Assembly: GCA_019750915.1 (NCBI GenBank)
Contig: JAIENY010000051.1
Coordinates: forward strand, 1 to 45,564
Direction: 5' to 3'
Origin: Xanthobacteraceae bacterium
GTDB lineage: Bacteria > Pseudomonadota > Alphaproteobacteria > Rhizobiales > Xanthobacteraceae
DNA: 45,564 nucleotides
Each line of letters opens with the position of its first letter. Position 1 is the first letter of the stretch. Under the pieces are notes generated by a model. The model was not told the DNA's origin and ran no database searches. It worked only from the letters and a program-made list of their open reading frames with translations. Shown piece after piece: positions 1 through 9,756 of the stretch. The position numbers and the translations under genes were made by a program.

Positions 1-697
1 AGCATACGCCCTTGCCGACGAGTGTCACTTTCGGGTGCGAGGCATCGCCCCAGGTAAAATCGATCAGGCGCGGGGCGCGCGGCGACGCTGCACCCACGGC
101 GTGGATCAACGGGAAATTGTCGCGCAGGAGATCTTCGCCGATCGTGCAGCGGTAGCTGGCACCGAATTCGTGGGCAAGGTTCTCGGCGATCTCTGCCAAT
201 TCGGCAGGTCCCATGTCGTTGGCGGGTGTGTTGATGAGGTCACGGGCCAGCGTCGCGCTGCGTCCGACGCGCTCGATATCGGCAATGTCGACGCCTTCGG
301 GCGCAACCAGCCTGACGTTATAGGGTTCGGCCTTGCGGTAGCGGGCAAAGCGATAACTGCCGAGCGCAAACGCCAGCGTCGCCAGGCGTGTGTCATGTGG
401 CGCGTTGGCGAAACGATAGACGCCGGCAGGGAGCTTCGTCGGCAGTTGCCCGGGCAGGAAGGGATCGGCCTTCTCAGGCGTCGCTTCCAGCCCGAATAGC
501 ACATGGCTGAGCTTACCGGCGGCGTCAGGCAGCACTAACAGTTCTCCTGCCTTCGCAGAAAAGCCATTCGCCGCGGCAAATGCCTGCGCTTCGGCGGGAA
601 GGGTGGCGCGGATTTGGTCCCAGTTCGTTTTTGTCACGAACAGGATCGGCGTTGCGGGAGCAGCGGGGTCTGTTTCGAACAGGTTTTGCATCGTCAT
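1..697 (-). CDS. Leucyl aminopeptidase family protein (M17), N-terminal part
   Basis: The minus frame is open from an ATG at 697 to the window edge, giving about 232 residues of the N-terminal half. The encoded protein ends in VTLVGKGVC, which is the start of the metal-binding signature of M17 metallo-aminopeptidases (normally GKGVCFDTGG). The preceding part contains the family-typical stretch RDLINTPANDMGP. M17 enzymes release N-terminal residues from peptides in the cytoplasm using two metal ions. The metal ligands and active-site arginine lie beyond the window, so activity cannot be judged. A second in-frame ATG at 691 is an equally possible start, and neither has a strong ribosome site. 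It diverges from tadD. The family is well supported; the exact subfamily (PepA or PepB-like) is not. Confidence 0.85.
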   Translation of the reverse strand, partial: MTMQNLFETDPAAPATPILFVTKTNWDQIRATLPAEAQAFAAANGFSAKAGELLVLPDAAGKLSHVLFGLEATPEKADPFLPGQLPTKLPAGVYRFANAPHDTRLATLAFALGSYRFARYRKAEPYNVRLVAPEGVDIADIERVGRSATLARDLINTPANDMGPAELAEIAENLAHEFGASYRCTIGEDLLRDNFPLIHAVGAASPRAPRLIDFTWGDASHPKVTLVGKGVC

Positions 698-775
698 CTC
701 GGATAGGCGCGGACTGCGGCTCGGAGAAGGAAATCCCGCCGAGCCTCTCAAGCCTGTATCACGGCTGAGCCCCCA

Positions 776-798
776 TTAACCACTCATTAGGGTTAACG
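776..798 (+). promoter_or_regulatory. CtrA-like site upstream of tadD
   Basis: TTAA-N7-TTAG lies at 776-790 and is followed by another TTAAC at 793-797, about 60-80 bases before the tadD start. The CtrA consensus is TTAA-N7-TTAA, with TTAACCAT-like variants. The octamer CATTAACC here recurs, in the same orientation relative to the gene, twice upstream of cpaC. Binding by CtrA is an inference. Confidence 0.4.
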
Positions 799-854
799 AT
801 TTACTGCTGAATGATAGATCATTTTCGCCACCGCCCTCAATGAGGGAGCGCGCA

Positions 855-1664
855 ATGCGTTCGCCGTCATGTCTTGTCAGGTTTCTTGGATCGGCTGCCT
901 TCATCGGCCTTGTGGCGGTGAATCTTGCCGGATGCCAGACCATTGGAGCGCCCGACATTACGGGTGCGCTTGGCGGCAAGCAGCAGGTCGCTGCTGAGGC
1001 GGACAATAAAAAGAACATCGAAATCTACGGTGAAAAATTCCGCGCCAACCCCCGCGATGCAGACGCAGGTCTGCGCTATGGTCAGGCGCTGCGGGCGAAC
1101 GGTCAGCGCGAGCAGGCTGTCGCCGTGCTTGAGCAGGCCGTCCTGAACAATCCCGGCAACAAGCCGCTGCTTGGCGCCTATGGCCGTGCGTTGGCCGATA
1201 ATGGCAATTTCCAACAGGCCTTCGACGTGTTGTCGAGAGCGCATACCCCCGCCAATCCCGATTGGCACATCCTCTCCACGCAGGGTACGGCGCTCGATCA
1301 GCTCGGCCGCCACGAAGAAGCGCGGGCCTACTATGCGAGTGCGCTCAAGATCGTGCCGGATGAGCCCTCGATCCTATCAAACCTAGGGCTGTCTTACGTT
1401 TTGACCAAGGACTTGCCGAAGGCGGAGGAAATCCTGCGCAAAGCCTATGCGCGTGATGCCAGCAATCCGCGCATCCGTCAGAATCTCGCTCTTGCGGTCG
1501 GACTTCAAGGCCGTTTCGAAGAGGCCGAAAGCATCGTCAAAGCCGACCTTCCCCCAGGCGAGGCGGCAGCCAACGTCGCCTATCTGAAAGACATGATGAG
1601 CAAGGGACCGGCGTCCCGCTCTGGCGCCCAATTCGGATTGGCCAACGGAGCCGCGCGCTCCTGA
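855..1664 (+). CDS. tadD: Tad pilus assembly lipoprotein TadD (TPR protein)
   Basis: This 269-residue protein starts with a lipoprotein signal: a hydrophobic segment followed by the lipobox LAGC, with the lipidated cysteine at residue 27. The rest is built of tetratricopeptide repeats, for example around NPRDADAGLRYGQALRANGQ and the later repeats with A/G/Y spacing. TadD is the outer-membrane-associated TPR lipoprotein of the Tad secretion system, thought to help secretin assembly. The start at 855 is chosen because GGGAG lies six bases upstream; an in-frame ATG at 840 would add MRERA and has no such site. It is convergent with tadC, 45 bases away, so it has its own promoter although it belongs to the same machine. 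Confidence 0.88.
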   Translation: MRSPSCLVRFLGSAAFIGLVAVNLAGCQTIGAPDITGALGGKQQVAAEADNKKNIEIYGEKFRANPRDADAGLRYGQALRANGQREQAVAVLEQAVLNNPGNKPLLGAYGRALADNGNFQQAFDVLSRAHTPANPDWHILSTQGTALDQLGRHEEARAYYASALKIVPDEPSILSNLGLSYVLTKDLPKAEEILRKAYARDASNPRIRQNLALAVGLQGRFEEAESIVKADLPPGEAAANVAYLKDMMSKGPASRSGAQFGLANGAARS

Positions 1665-1709
1665 GCTGAAGCTGAAATCGAAGTGCAACCGTCAGTCTGA
1701 AAGCCAGCC

Positions 1710-2690
1710 TTACTTGAGCACGGTGGTAAGCTTGATCGCGGTCGGTCCCAGAATGACCACGAACAGCACCGGAAGGAAGAACACGATCATCGGAACGGTA
1801 AGCTTGGGCGGCAGGCTCGCGGCCTTCTTCTCCGCTTCGTTCATACGCATGTCGCGATTTTCCTGAGCCAGCACCCGCAGAGTATGCCCGAGCGGCGTGC
1901 CGTAGCGTTCGGACTGCTGGAGCGCAAGACAGACTGACTTCACGCCTTCAAGACCGGTCCGCTTCTGCAGGTTCTCATAGGCTGTCTTTCGGTCCTGCAG
2001 ATACGACAGCTCCGCGGTCGTCAGCGTAAGTTCTTCCGCCAAAGCGACCGACTGGCCACCCATTTCCTGACTGACCCTGCGAAATGCGGCTTCGATCGAC
2101 ATGCCGGACTCGACGCAGATCAACAGGAGATCGAGCGCATCCGGGAAGGCCCTCTTGATCGACAGCTGGCGCTTGGAGATCGAGTTGCGCAGAAACAGCA
2201 TCGGTGCCTGCATGCCGAGCCACGCGGCGAGCACGCACAATCCGAGTTTGATCGTCACCGACTGCTCGGTATGCCAGATGAAGAACACATAGACGGCGGC
2301 GCCGGCCAGAAAGGTGATCGGCGTGACCATGCGGAAGAACAGGAAGGTGATATACGGCGCGTGACCCCGGTAGCCGGCCATCACCAGCTTTCCCTTGGCT
2401 TCTTCCTGAGCCAGCCATTTGGTGAGGTTGAACTCGTCGACGATCCGGCCGACGAACTGCTTGGGAGCCTGCCGAAGCGAGACCTTCTCGTTTCTTGTGT
2501 TGTTGCGTTCGCGCTCCCGCTGACGCATGCGCTCGCGCTCACTGGCAACAGCCTTCATGCGCTTAGAGAGCGTGTCGCTTGCAAACATCGGAAGGACAAG
2601 TGCGTAGATTGTTGCCCCGGTGGCGACGGCTGCGAGCAGCATCGTCATAAACCGGGCGTCATGCATGCGCTCAATCAGGAAATCAATCAT
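1710..2690 (-). CDS. tadC: Tad inner-membrane platform protein TadC (type II secretion F domain)
   Basis: A 326-residue membrane protein of the GspF/TadC family. Predicted membrane segments lie near residues 15-36, two in the 110-150 region, and one close to the C-terminus (VPMIVFFLPVLFVVILGP). The conserved T2SSF core is recognisable from FPDALDLLLICVESGMSIEA through LAQENRDMRMNEAEKKAA. TadB and TadC form the inner-membrane platform on which the CpaF ATPase drives Flp pilin assembly. The open frame extends to 2801, but that part overlaps tadB in another frame. The ATG at 2690 gives a hydrophobic N-terminus of usual length, 11 bases after the tadB stop. It is the last gene of the left-going Tad operon. 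Confidence 0.92.
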   Translation of the reverse strand: MIDFLIERMHDARFMTMLLAAVATGATIYALVLPMFASDTLSKRMKAVASERERMRQRERERNNTRNEKVSLRQAPKQFVGRIVDEFNLTKWLAQEEAKGKLVMAGYRGHAPYITFLFFRMVTPITFLAGAAVYVFFIWHTEQSVTIKLGLCVLAAWLGMQAPMLFLRNSISKRQLSIKRAFPDALDLLLICVESGMSIEAAFRRVSQEMGGQSVALAEELTLTTAELSYLQDRKTAYENLQKRTGLEGVKSVCLALQQSERYGTPLGHTLRVLAQENRDMRMNEAEKKAASLPPKLTVPMIVFFLPVLFVVILGPTAIKLTTVLK

Positions 2691-2701
2691 CACCGCACCC
2701 G

Positions 2702-3691
2702 TCAGAAGTCGAAATTGATCATTTTCCGCATCACCATCACGCCGATCGACATCCACGTCGCGCACCCGACCAGCATCAGGCGGCCCAGTGGAGTTGTCCA
2801 AAGCAGCGTGATGTAGTCCGGCGACATGATATAGACAATCAGCATCACGGCCGGAGGTAACGCGCCGATAATGGCAGCCGAAGCCTTGGCTTCCATCGAC
2901 ATCGCTTGGATTTTTGCCTTCATTTTCTTGCGGTCACGCAAAACCTTCGAGAGGTTGCCGAGCGCTTCGGACAGATTGCCGCCCGACTTGGTCTGGATCG
3001 AGATCACGATACCGAAGAAGTTGGCTTCGGGCAGCGGCATCCGATCATACAGCTTCATGCACGCATCACCGAGCGGCATGCCGATGCTCTGGCTCTCGAT
3101 GATGGCGCGGAATTCGGACCGCAGTGGTTCCGGCGTGTCCTGGACGACGACTTTGATTGAGTCGAACAGCGGCAAGCCCGCCTTGATGCCGCGCACGATG
3201 ATGTCGACGGCATCCGGCAGTGTCTGGATGAACTTGGCCTCGCGGCGCTTCTTCAGGAAGCCCAGGACAAAGCGCGGCAGGCCGAACCCGGTCGAGGCGC
3301 CAAAACCGATCGCAGCGATCAGATTAGCGCCCAGCGCGAAGGGAATGAAAAAGCCCACGAGTCCCAGAATGGCGGACCCGATCATGAATTGTTGTTTGGT
3401 AAAGCTCAGGCCGGCCTGCTGGATGCGGTCCGCAAGCTGGACCTGCTTGGCCTTCTTGGCACGCTGCTCGACATCCCGCAGCGTATCTTCCACGTGCTCG
3501 CGGCGGGAGCGTTGTCCGCGCTGTTCGCGGCCGGCGACCACATCCGTCTTGGAAAAAGATGAACGGCGTTTTTCGGCCTGCCGCTCACCCGACAGCAGCG
3601 GATAAACGAATACCCACGCCAGGCCGCCCAGAGTAACGGCACTCATGAAAGCGATCGCCAGGATTTGCAGGTTCGGGACGTGCAGGTTCAT
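2702..3691 (-). CDS. tadB: Tad inner-membrane platform protein TadB (type II secretion F domain)
   Basis: A 329-residue membrane protein with an N-terminal anchor (residues about 9-31). A charged cytoplasmic linker rich in Arg/Lys/Glu follows, then paired membrane segments around residues 100-140, the T2SSF domain (LPDAVDIIVRGIKAGLPL to GNLSKVLRDRKKMKAKI), and two C-terminal membrane segments. It partners TadC in the inner-membrane platform of the Flp pilus machine. Its stop is 11 bases before tadC and its start is nine bases after the cpaF stop, consistent with one transcript and coupled translation. Confidence 0.93.
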   Translation of the reverse strand: MNLHVPNLQILAIAFMSAVTLGGLAWVFVYPLLSGERQAEKRRSSFSKTDVVAGREQRGQRSRREHVEDTLRDVEQRAKKAKQVQLADRIQQAGLSFTKQQFMIGSAILGLVGFFIPFALGANLIAAIGFGASTGFGLPRFVLGFLKKRREAKFIQTLPDAVDIIVRGIKAGLPLFDSIKVVVQDTPEPLRSEFRAIIESQSIGMPLGDACMKLYDRMPLPEANFFGIVISIQTKSGGNLSEALGNLSKVLRDRKKMKAKIQAMSMEAKASAAIIGALPPAVMLIVYIMSPDYITLLWTTPLGRLMLVGCATWMSIGVMVMRKMINFDF

Positions 3692-3700
3692 GGTTGCGTC

Positions 3701-5173
<1,473 letters not shown>

Positions 5174-5191
5174 GACGACACCTCAACGCGC

Positions 5192-6454
5192 TTACTGTTT
5201 GCGCAATTTCCCAAGCAAGGGAGCCAGTATTGAACTGCGGCTTTTTTTCGCTTCCCCGCGGCCAGTCAGCCGCTGAGCGATCTGCACAAACATTTCCACC
5301 GACCGGTGGCTGGCCGAAATCTCGGCAATCATCTGGCCGTTGTTGGCAGCCGATCCAAAAATTTGCGGCTCGAAAGCGATCGACGCGATCGGATCGCTTT
5401 CGATAGCCTTTGCGAATTCGCCAGCCTTGATCTCCGGCCGTTTCGGCACGCCAACCTGATTCAGACAATAGACTGGCAACCGGTCGTTCGGCCTTGCGGC
5501 CTTCAGCGTGTCGAACATGTTCTTGGTGTTGCGCAGATTGGCAAGATCTGGCGATGCCACGATCAGGATGTCGTCGGCGCTTAGCAATGCGCGCTTGGTC
5601 CATCCCGTCCACTGATGAGGCAGATCGAGTACGATGCAGGGCATCGTCGTCCGCAACGTATCGAAGATCGAGTCAAAGGCCTCGGCGCTGAAATCGTAGA
5701 CCTTGTCGAGCGTCGCGGGCGCCGCCAGCAGGTTCAGGTGGTCGGTGCATTTCGACAGCAACCTGTCCATGAACGCGGTATCGACGCGTTCAGGCGAGAA
5801 CACCGCATCGGCGATGCCCTGTGGCGGATCCTGATTGTAATCGAGGCCGGCCGTACCGAACGCAAGGTCAAGATCGGCTACAACCGAGTCGAGTGCGAGG
5901 TCCCGCGCGATCGCCCATGCGACGTTGTGTGCGATGGTAGAAGCCCCGACGCCTCCTTTGGCGCCGATCACCGCAATGATGCGGCCGACGGCCTTGGCCT
6001 CGGGCGCGGAGAACAGGCCGCAAATCGAGCGTACGACATCGATCGCAGTCACCGGGCCGATGATGTAGTCGCTGACACCGCGACGAACGAGTTCGCGATA
6101 GAGCGAGACATCGTTCATGCGCCCAATCACAATCACGCGGGTTCCAGCGTCGCAGACTGTCGCCAGTTGATCGAGGCCGGACAGGACGTCGGCCTGGTTC
6201 TCCGTCTCAAGGATGATGACATTGGGTGTTGGCGCAGTCCGGTAAGCTTCGGTGGCCGCCGCTACCCCGCCCATCTGGATCTTCAAATGAGCCTTGGCGA
6301 GGCGGCGGTCATCGCCAGCACCCTGAATGGCGGCTGCCGTTTCCACAGTCTCGCAAAATGCCTGTACCGATACACGCGGCGCCGGAGCGATATGCTCTTC
6401 CAGCGCCGTGGCTGCAGTTGTTTCGTCCTGGTTTTTACGTGCGTAACTGATCAT
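5192..6454 (-). CDS. cpaE: Tad pilus localisation/assembly ATPase CpaE/TadZ
   Basis: A 420-residue protein with a receiver-like domain (about residues 60-145, ending VRRGVSDYIIGPVTAIDVVR) followed by a ParA/MinD-type ATPase. The deviant Walker A is KGGVGAST at 166-173 and is preceded by IIAVIGA. CpaE/TadZ proteins position the pilus machine at the cell pole. The receiver-like part appears to lack the full acidic pocket of a true phosphoacceptor domain, as is usual for this family, so it probably acts as a targeting or protein-binding module. Its start codon overlaps the cpaD stop in reverse order: cpaD lies upstream on the minus strand and the two overlap by four bases at 6451-6454. Confidence 0.94.
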   Translation of the reverse strand: MISYARKNQDETTAATALEEHIAPAPRVSVQAFCETVETAAAIQGAGDDRRLAKAHLKIQMGGVAAATEAYRTAPTPNVIILETENQADVLSGLDQLATVCDAGTRVIVIGRMNDVSLYRELVRRGVSDYIIGPVTAIDVVRSICGLFSAPEAKAVGRIIAVIGAKGGVGASTIAHNVAWAIARDLALDSVVADLDLAFGTAGLDYNQDPPQGIADAVFSPERVDTAFMDRLLSKCTDHLNLLAAPATLDKVYDFSAEAFDSIFDTLRTTMPCIVLDLPHQWTGWTKRALLSADDILIVASPDLANLRNTKNMFDTLKAARPNDRLPVYCLNQVGVPKRPEIKAGEFAKAIESDPIASIAFEPQIFGSAANNGQMIAEISASHRSVEMFVQIAQRLTGRGEAKKSRSSILAPLLGKLRKQ

Positions 6455-7194
6455 TTGCCCAAATCGCTGAGTTTGGCTTTATCGGCATCGGGATACACGG
6501 TTGCGGTCGGAGCGCCCTGCCGATACTTGGCGAAGGCTTCGGTACGTCGTGCCGAATTGGCCGGTGTCTCCGCGCGCGGCTGCACGAGGTCCTCCGGATT
6601 GGCGACCATCGCAGCAAGATTGCGCTGCGCGGCGCAGCCGAAATTGTAGTACTCGCGGTTCTCGTAATACGATCTGTCCTTGATCGAAGGGCCGAGATCT
6701 TCCGGCCACGTTCCGCACGGACCGGCATCCGCTATGATCCGCGGATATCGCAGACGGATCGTCGCGAACTGGCGCGGATCTGTCGGCTGATAGGGACGAA
6801 CGATGATGCCGCGGGGCGGAATGCCGAGTGACGTCAGCATTCCTCGAACGTCCGCCAGCGTTTGTTTGGCGGCTTGCGCGTTGGGCGTGCCGGTCGGCAC
6901 GTCGATGATGACGGCTCCGGTCCCCTCGCGCAGCCAGCTTTGCGCAAGACCTGCGATATCGGCGCGCTGTGCCGTGGTCAGCCCGCCGCGCGCGTGGCCG
7001 ACGAAGATCTCGGTCGTCTTGCTGGCTTCCTGAACCACGATGGGGTGCCGCAACCGGTAGTCATCGGGCAGGCTGCCGGTGATGATGCCGTCGGCCTGGC
7101 TGTCGTGAGTGCAGCCGCTCAAGGCCGCAAAACCGGCCAGCAGAAATGCCAGGCGGATTTTGGGGGATGCGAGGCTGGAGGAATGCTTTGTCAT
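6451..7194 (-). CDS. cpaD: Tad pilus lipoprotein CpaD
   Basis: A 247-residue lipoprotein with lipobox LSGC and the lipidated cysteine at residue 28. The mature part begins with the family-typical DYRLRHPIVVQE and carries a periplasmic domain resembling the OmpA-like/CpaD fold (LREGTGAVIIDVPTGTPNA, GIPPRGIIVRPY). The late segment YYNFGCAAQRNLAAMVANPEDL is strongly conserved in CpaD proteins. CpaD is a periplasmic, membrane-attached part of the Tad system that works with the CpaC secretin. It overlaps cpaE by four bases and lies 18 bases after cpaC. Confidence 0.93.
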   Translation of the reverse strand: MTKHSSSLASPKIRLAFLLAGFAALSGCTHDSQADGIITGSLPDDYRLRHPIVVQEASKTTEIFVGHARGGLTTAQRADIAGLAQSWLREGTGAVIIDVPTGTPNAQAAKQTLADVRGMLTSLGIPPRGIIVRPYQPTDPRQFATIRLRYPRIIADAGPCGTWPEDLGPSIKDRSYYENREYYNFGCAAQRNLAAMVANPEDLVQPRAETPANSARRTEAFAKYRQGAPTATVYPDADKAKLSDLGK

Positions 7195-7212
7195 TGTCTG
7201 TCCTGTCCAACC

Positions 7213-8667
7213 TCAGTCGGTGATGAAGCCGTATTGGCCCCGGTAGCTGCGTTCGGGATTCTCGCGGCGTGGAACGCCGTAGATGCGGTTGATATTACCC
7301 AGCAGGATCGATTGCGGATCGGATGCCGACGCGAAGCCATCGTCAGGCCGCGACAAGTCTTTCTGCGCGACGGCTCGTACGATGTATGGGGTGACGATCA
7401 CCGCAAGCTCTGTCTGGCTATTGATAAAGTCGCGGCTGCGGAAAAGCGTGCCGAGGACCGGGACCTGGGTCAGGCCAGGGAAACCGCTGATGGACTGCTT
7501 GGTCTGGTTCTGGATCAGACCGGCCATTGCCAATGATCCGCCCGAGGGAATTTCGAGTGTCGTCTCGGCGCGGCGGGTTTTGATCGAAGGAATCGTCAAC
7601 CCGTTGACGCTGATCGAATTTTCATTGGATACTTCGGAGACTTCGGTCATGACGCGCAGGCTAATGCGGCCTTCCGAGAGCACCACCGGTGTGAAGTTAA
7701 GCGAAATGCCGAAATTTTTGAACGAAATGGAGGGCTGACAGACGTTGTTGCTAGTTCCGCCGCCGCCACTGGTCTGACAGGTAATACCCGTCGGGATCGG
7801 AAACTCGCCGCCGGCGATGAACGTGGCGGACTCGCCTGAAATCGCGGTCAGGTTAGGCTCGGCCAGCGTGCGGACCACACCGGCGTTTTCCATCGCCCGC
7901 AATGTCGCGGAAACCGACTTGAACTTTCCGGTCAGGGCGTTGCCCGCGACCAGTGGCTGTCCGACTGCTGTGAATGGGGTTTTGTTGGTGAAGTTTACAA
8001 CCGCGGTGCCGTAATTCAGGCTCGCATCGATATCGACTCCAAGCTGCTTGATGACACTGCGGGCGACTTCGGCGACCGTGACCTTGAGCATGACCTGATC
8101 GCGGCCACGGACAACGATGTTGTTCACGACCTGCTGTGCCCCCGCGTTCGGTCCCCCGACCAGGCGGGAGGCAAGCTCAACGGCCTGCTGCGCCTCGGAC
8201 TGCGTCGCCGCGGTGCCCGACAGCACAACGCCGTCGCCGAGGCCTTCGACCTGAATTTCAGATCCCGGGATGCTTTGCCGGATCGCGGCGCGAAGACCGT
8301 TGAGGTCACGGGTGACCGCGACATCATATGCAGCTATCTGCTGCCCCTCGGCATCGAAGAAGATGATATTTGTCTGGCCGACCGATGCGCCGATGACATA
8401 GGCGCGACGCGCCGAGCGGACGACGGCGTTGGCGATCCTGGGGTCGGCAACCAGAACGTCTTTTACGTCGCGCGGCAGGTCGATGACGATTGATTTGCTT
8501 ATTCCGAGCGTCAGGGATCGCGCATTCAGGGAATCAGAGTTACCGCTGATCGCGGCAGAGCCGGCGCGGTAGTCGCTGGCGAGAGTGGGTGCCAAGGCCG
8601 AGTTAAAAGCGAGCGCGGAGACGGCCACAAACGACAAGACTCGGGCAAAAACGGGGGCGGTCTTCAT
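7213..8667 (-). CDS. cpaC: Tad outer-membrane secretin CpaC/RcpA
   Basis: A 484-residue secretin that forms the outer-membrane channel for the Flp pilus. An N-terminal signal peptide runs to about residue 31. Next come a pilus/BON-like region (SKSIVIDLPRDVKDVLVADP, GVVLSGTAATQSEA) and the secretin core (RTLAEPNLTAISGESATFIA, RRAETTLEIPSGGSLAMAGL, ending near ELAVIVTPYIVR). The start at 8667 is preferred because GGAAAG lies about eight bases upstream and it puts the signal peptide first; an open extension to 8703 exists. An unusual loop, CQTSGGGGTSNNVC, carries two cysteines within the gate-side region. It lies 18 bases before cpaD in the operon. Confidence 0.93.
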   Translation of the reverse strand: MKTAPVFARVLSFVAVSALAFNSALAPTLASDYRAGSAAISGNSDSLNARSLTLGISKSIVIDLPRDVKDVLVADPRIANAVVRSARRAYVIGASVGQTNIIFFDAEGQQIAAYDVAVTRDLNGLRAAIRQSIPGSEIQVEGLGDGVVLSGTAATQSEAQQAVELASRLVGGPNAGAQQVVNNIVVRGRDQVMLKVTVAEVARSVIKQLGVDIDASLNYGTAVVNFTNKTPFTAVGQPLVAGNALTGKFKSVSATLRAMENAGVVRTLAEPNLTAISGESATFIAGGEFPIPTGITCQTSGGGGTSNNVCQPSISFKNFGISLNFTPVVLSEGRISLRVMTEVSEVSNENSISVNGLTIPSIKTRRAETTLEIPSGGSLAMAGLIQNQTKQSISGFPGLTQVPVLGTLFRSRDFINSQTELAVIVTPYIVRAVAQKDLSRPDDGFASASDPQSILLGNINRIYGVPRRENPERSYRGQYGFITD

Positions 8668-8741
8668 ACGCTTCACTTTCCACATCACGCTGCGACGGCT
8701 CACGCCGCGGTGAGGGGATTTGACCAGTTATTCGTCAAAGC

Positions 8742-8777
8742 ATGGTTAATGAGGCGTATCTAAAGCAGGTTAATGAG
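8742..8777 (-). promoter_or_regulatory. CtrA-like direct repeat upstream of cpaC
   Basis: On the minus strand CTCATTAACC occurs twice, 24 bases apart (plus-strand 8744-8753 and 8768-8777). The copy nearest cpaC reads TTAACCAT at 8742-8749, identical to a CtrA half-site variant known in alphaproteobacteria. The repeats lie about 75-110 bases before cpaC, between the cpaA stop and the cpaC start. This suggests a second, regulated promoter inside the left-going Tad operon. The regulator is inferred, not shown. Confidence 0.42.
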
Positions 8778-8790
8778 AGCTTATTGTTGA

Positions 8791-9315
8791 CTAGTGCATC
8801 GCCAGATGCACGACATCGACAGCTTTCATCCATTCGGTGTCCGGATAGACCAGCAGGGCGCCGGCAGCGAGCGCAACGCCATAAGGAATGCCGCCGTCCT
8901 TGTTGTGAAGTCGCATCAGCCAGCTCTGCCGTGCCAGCCAGGCCGGCATCGGCAGGCTGCGGAACTGCAGGATGGCGAGGGTGAGCACGCCGCCGATGAG
9001 TGACGCAAAAACCAGATAATCGAGCAGATGGCCAAAACCGAACCAGAGTGCGGCGGACGAGGCGACCTTGGCGTCCCCGCCACCGATCCAGCCGAAGGCG
9101 AAACAGGTGAAGCTGATAACCAGCACCGCGATCCCTGCCGCGAGGTGCAGTCCGATTGCTGGCGCGCTCATGCCGCTAACAAGGGCTAGCACGAAAAAGC
9201 CCGCTATCAGCAGGATGGAAACCCGGTTGGAGATGGTCATAGTCAACACGTCGCTTGCGGCGGCAAAGGCCATCAGAGCGGGAAACAGGAACATGCGCAC
9301 CAGATCTAGCAACAT
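8791..9315 (-). CDS. cpaA: Prepilin peptidase CpaA/TadV
   Basis: A 174-residue polytopic membrane protease of the A24 family that cleaves the leader of Flp prepilin and of TadE/TadF pseudopilins. The two catalytic aspartates are visible: D22 in SDVLTMTISNR and D81 in GWIGGGDAK. About five to six hydrophobic segments are present. The length matches the short, peptidase-only TadV/CpaA group, which lacks the methylase half found in PilD. It lies downstream of pilA on the same strand, with a terminator-like hairpin in between, and upstream of cpaC. Confidence 0.94.
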   Translation of the reverse strand: MLLDLVRMFLFPALMAFAAASDVLTMTISNRVSILLIAGFFVLALVSGMSAPAIGLHLAAGIAVLVISFTCFAFGWIGGGDAKVASSAALWFGFGHLLDYLVFASLIGGVLTLAILQFRSLPMPAWLARQSWLMRLHNKDGGIPYGVALAAGALLVYPDTEWMKAVDVVHLAMH

Positions 9316-9377
9316 AACGACCGGTTATCCTTGTTGTTGCTCGCGAGAGCCTCAAACTAGGCCGCAGATGTGAACAA

Positions 9378-9482
9378 TCACCAAAGGGTGCCGATCCTGA
9401 ACGCGAGGACGATACATGCCAGGCCAAGTCCACCGCAGATCAGGCACAGACCCTCAATCTCGGAGCTGACTGTTTTACGCAT
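9378..9482 (-). CDS. Possible 34-residue single-span membrane peptide
   Basis: An ATG at 9482 opens a 34-codon frame ending in TGA at 9378. The peptide begins MRKTVSSEIEG, continues with a hydrophobic, cysteine-containing stretch (LCLICGGLGLACIVLAF) and ends RIGTLW. That is a short charged head, one membrane span and a basic tail, a common shape for small membrane proteins. It lies between pilA and cpaA on the same strand, downstream of the pilA hairpin. No good ribosome site is seen, and an open frame of this length is not rare by chance, so this remains a candidate only. Confidence 0.33.
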   Translation of the reverse strand: MRKTVSSEIEGLCLICGGLGLACIVLAFRIGTLW

Positions 9483-9542
9483 GTGATCGACTGTCGGTAA
9501 TCGCCCGTGGCGATCCTTCTGACGAAGCAGTTGCAGAAAAGC

Positions 9543-9568
9543 AAAAGGGCTTCGGTTGCCCGAAGCCC
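9543..9568 (-). terminator. Terminator-like hairpin after pilA
   Basis: A perfect nine-base stem (GGGCTTCGG with CCGAAGCCC, four-base loop) lies 18 bases after the pilA stop and is followed on the minus strand by TTTT. It would end or attenuate transcription between pilA and cpaA, giving high pilin and low machine expression, as is usual for Tad loci. Confidence 0.7.
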
Positions 9569-9585
9569 CTTTTTTGGGGAAGCGA

Positions 9586-9756
9586 CTAGCCGCCGGTAAG
9601 GCTGGTGTTGATCGTGTTGAACTTGCCGCTCAGCGTGCTGCCGAGGGTGTTCACGATGGCAATGATGGCAATCGAGATGCCGGCGGCAATCAGGCCGTAC
9701 TCAATCGCGGTAGCGCCGGATTCATCCTTGATGAAGCGAGCGAAGAGGTTGGTCAT
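9586..9756 (-). CDS. pilA: Flp/Fap type IVb pilin
   Basis: This 56-residue prepilin has the class-defining features. A short basic leader ends ESG at residue 14. The processing site G14/A15 follows, with the E19-Y20 pair of the G/XXXXEY motif, then a hydrophobic helix GLIAAGISIAIIAIVNTLG and a short C-terminal tail. CpaA should cleave it to a mature pilin of 42 residues, assembled by CpaF/TadB/TadC through CpaC. The start at 9756 is set by GGAG seven bases upstream; an open extension to 9855 has no pilin character. It is the first gene of the left-going arm, divergent from cpaB. Confidence 0.95.
   Translation of the reverse strand: MTNLFARFIKDESGATAIEYGLIAAGISIAIIAIVNTLGSTLSGKFNTINTSLTGG

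Noticed and set aside
5615..6649. Open frame of 344 codons on the plus strand opposite cpaE/cpaD
   Set aside because: It is antisense to two clear Tad genes, rich in Arg/Asp/Ala from codon shadow, and has no recognisable motif.
8744..8777. GGTTAATGAG repeats as the start of a CRISPR array or satellite
   Set aside because: Only two ten-base copies with one 14-base spacer; better explained as a regulator site.
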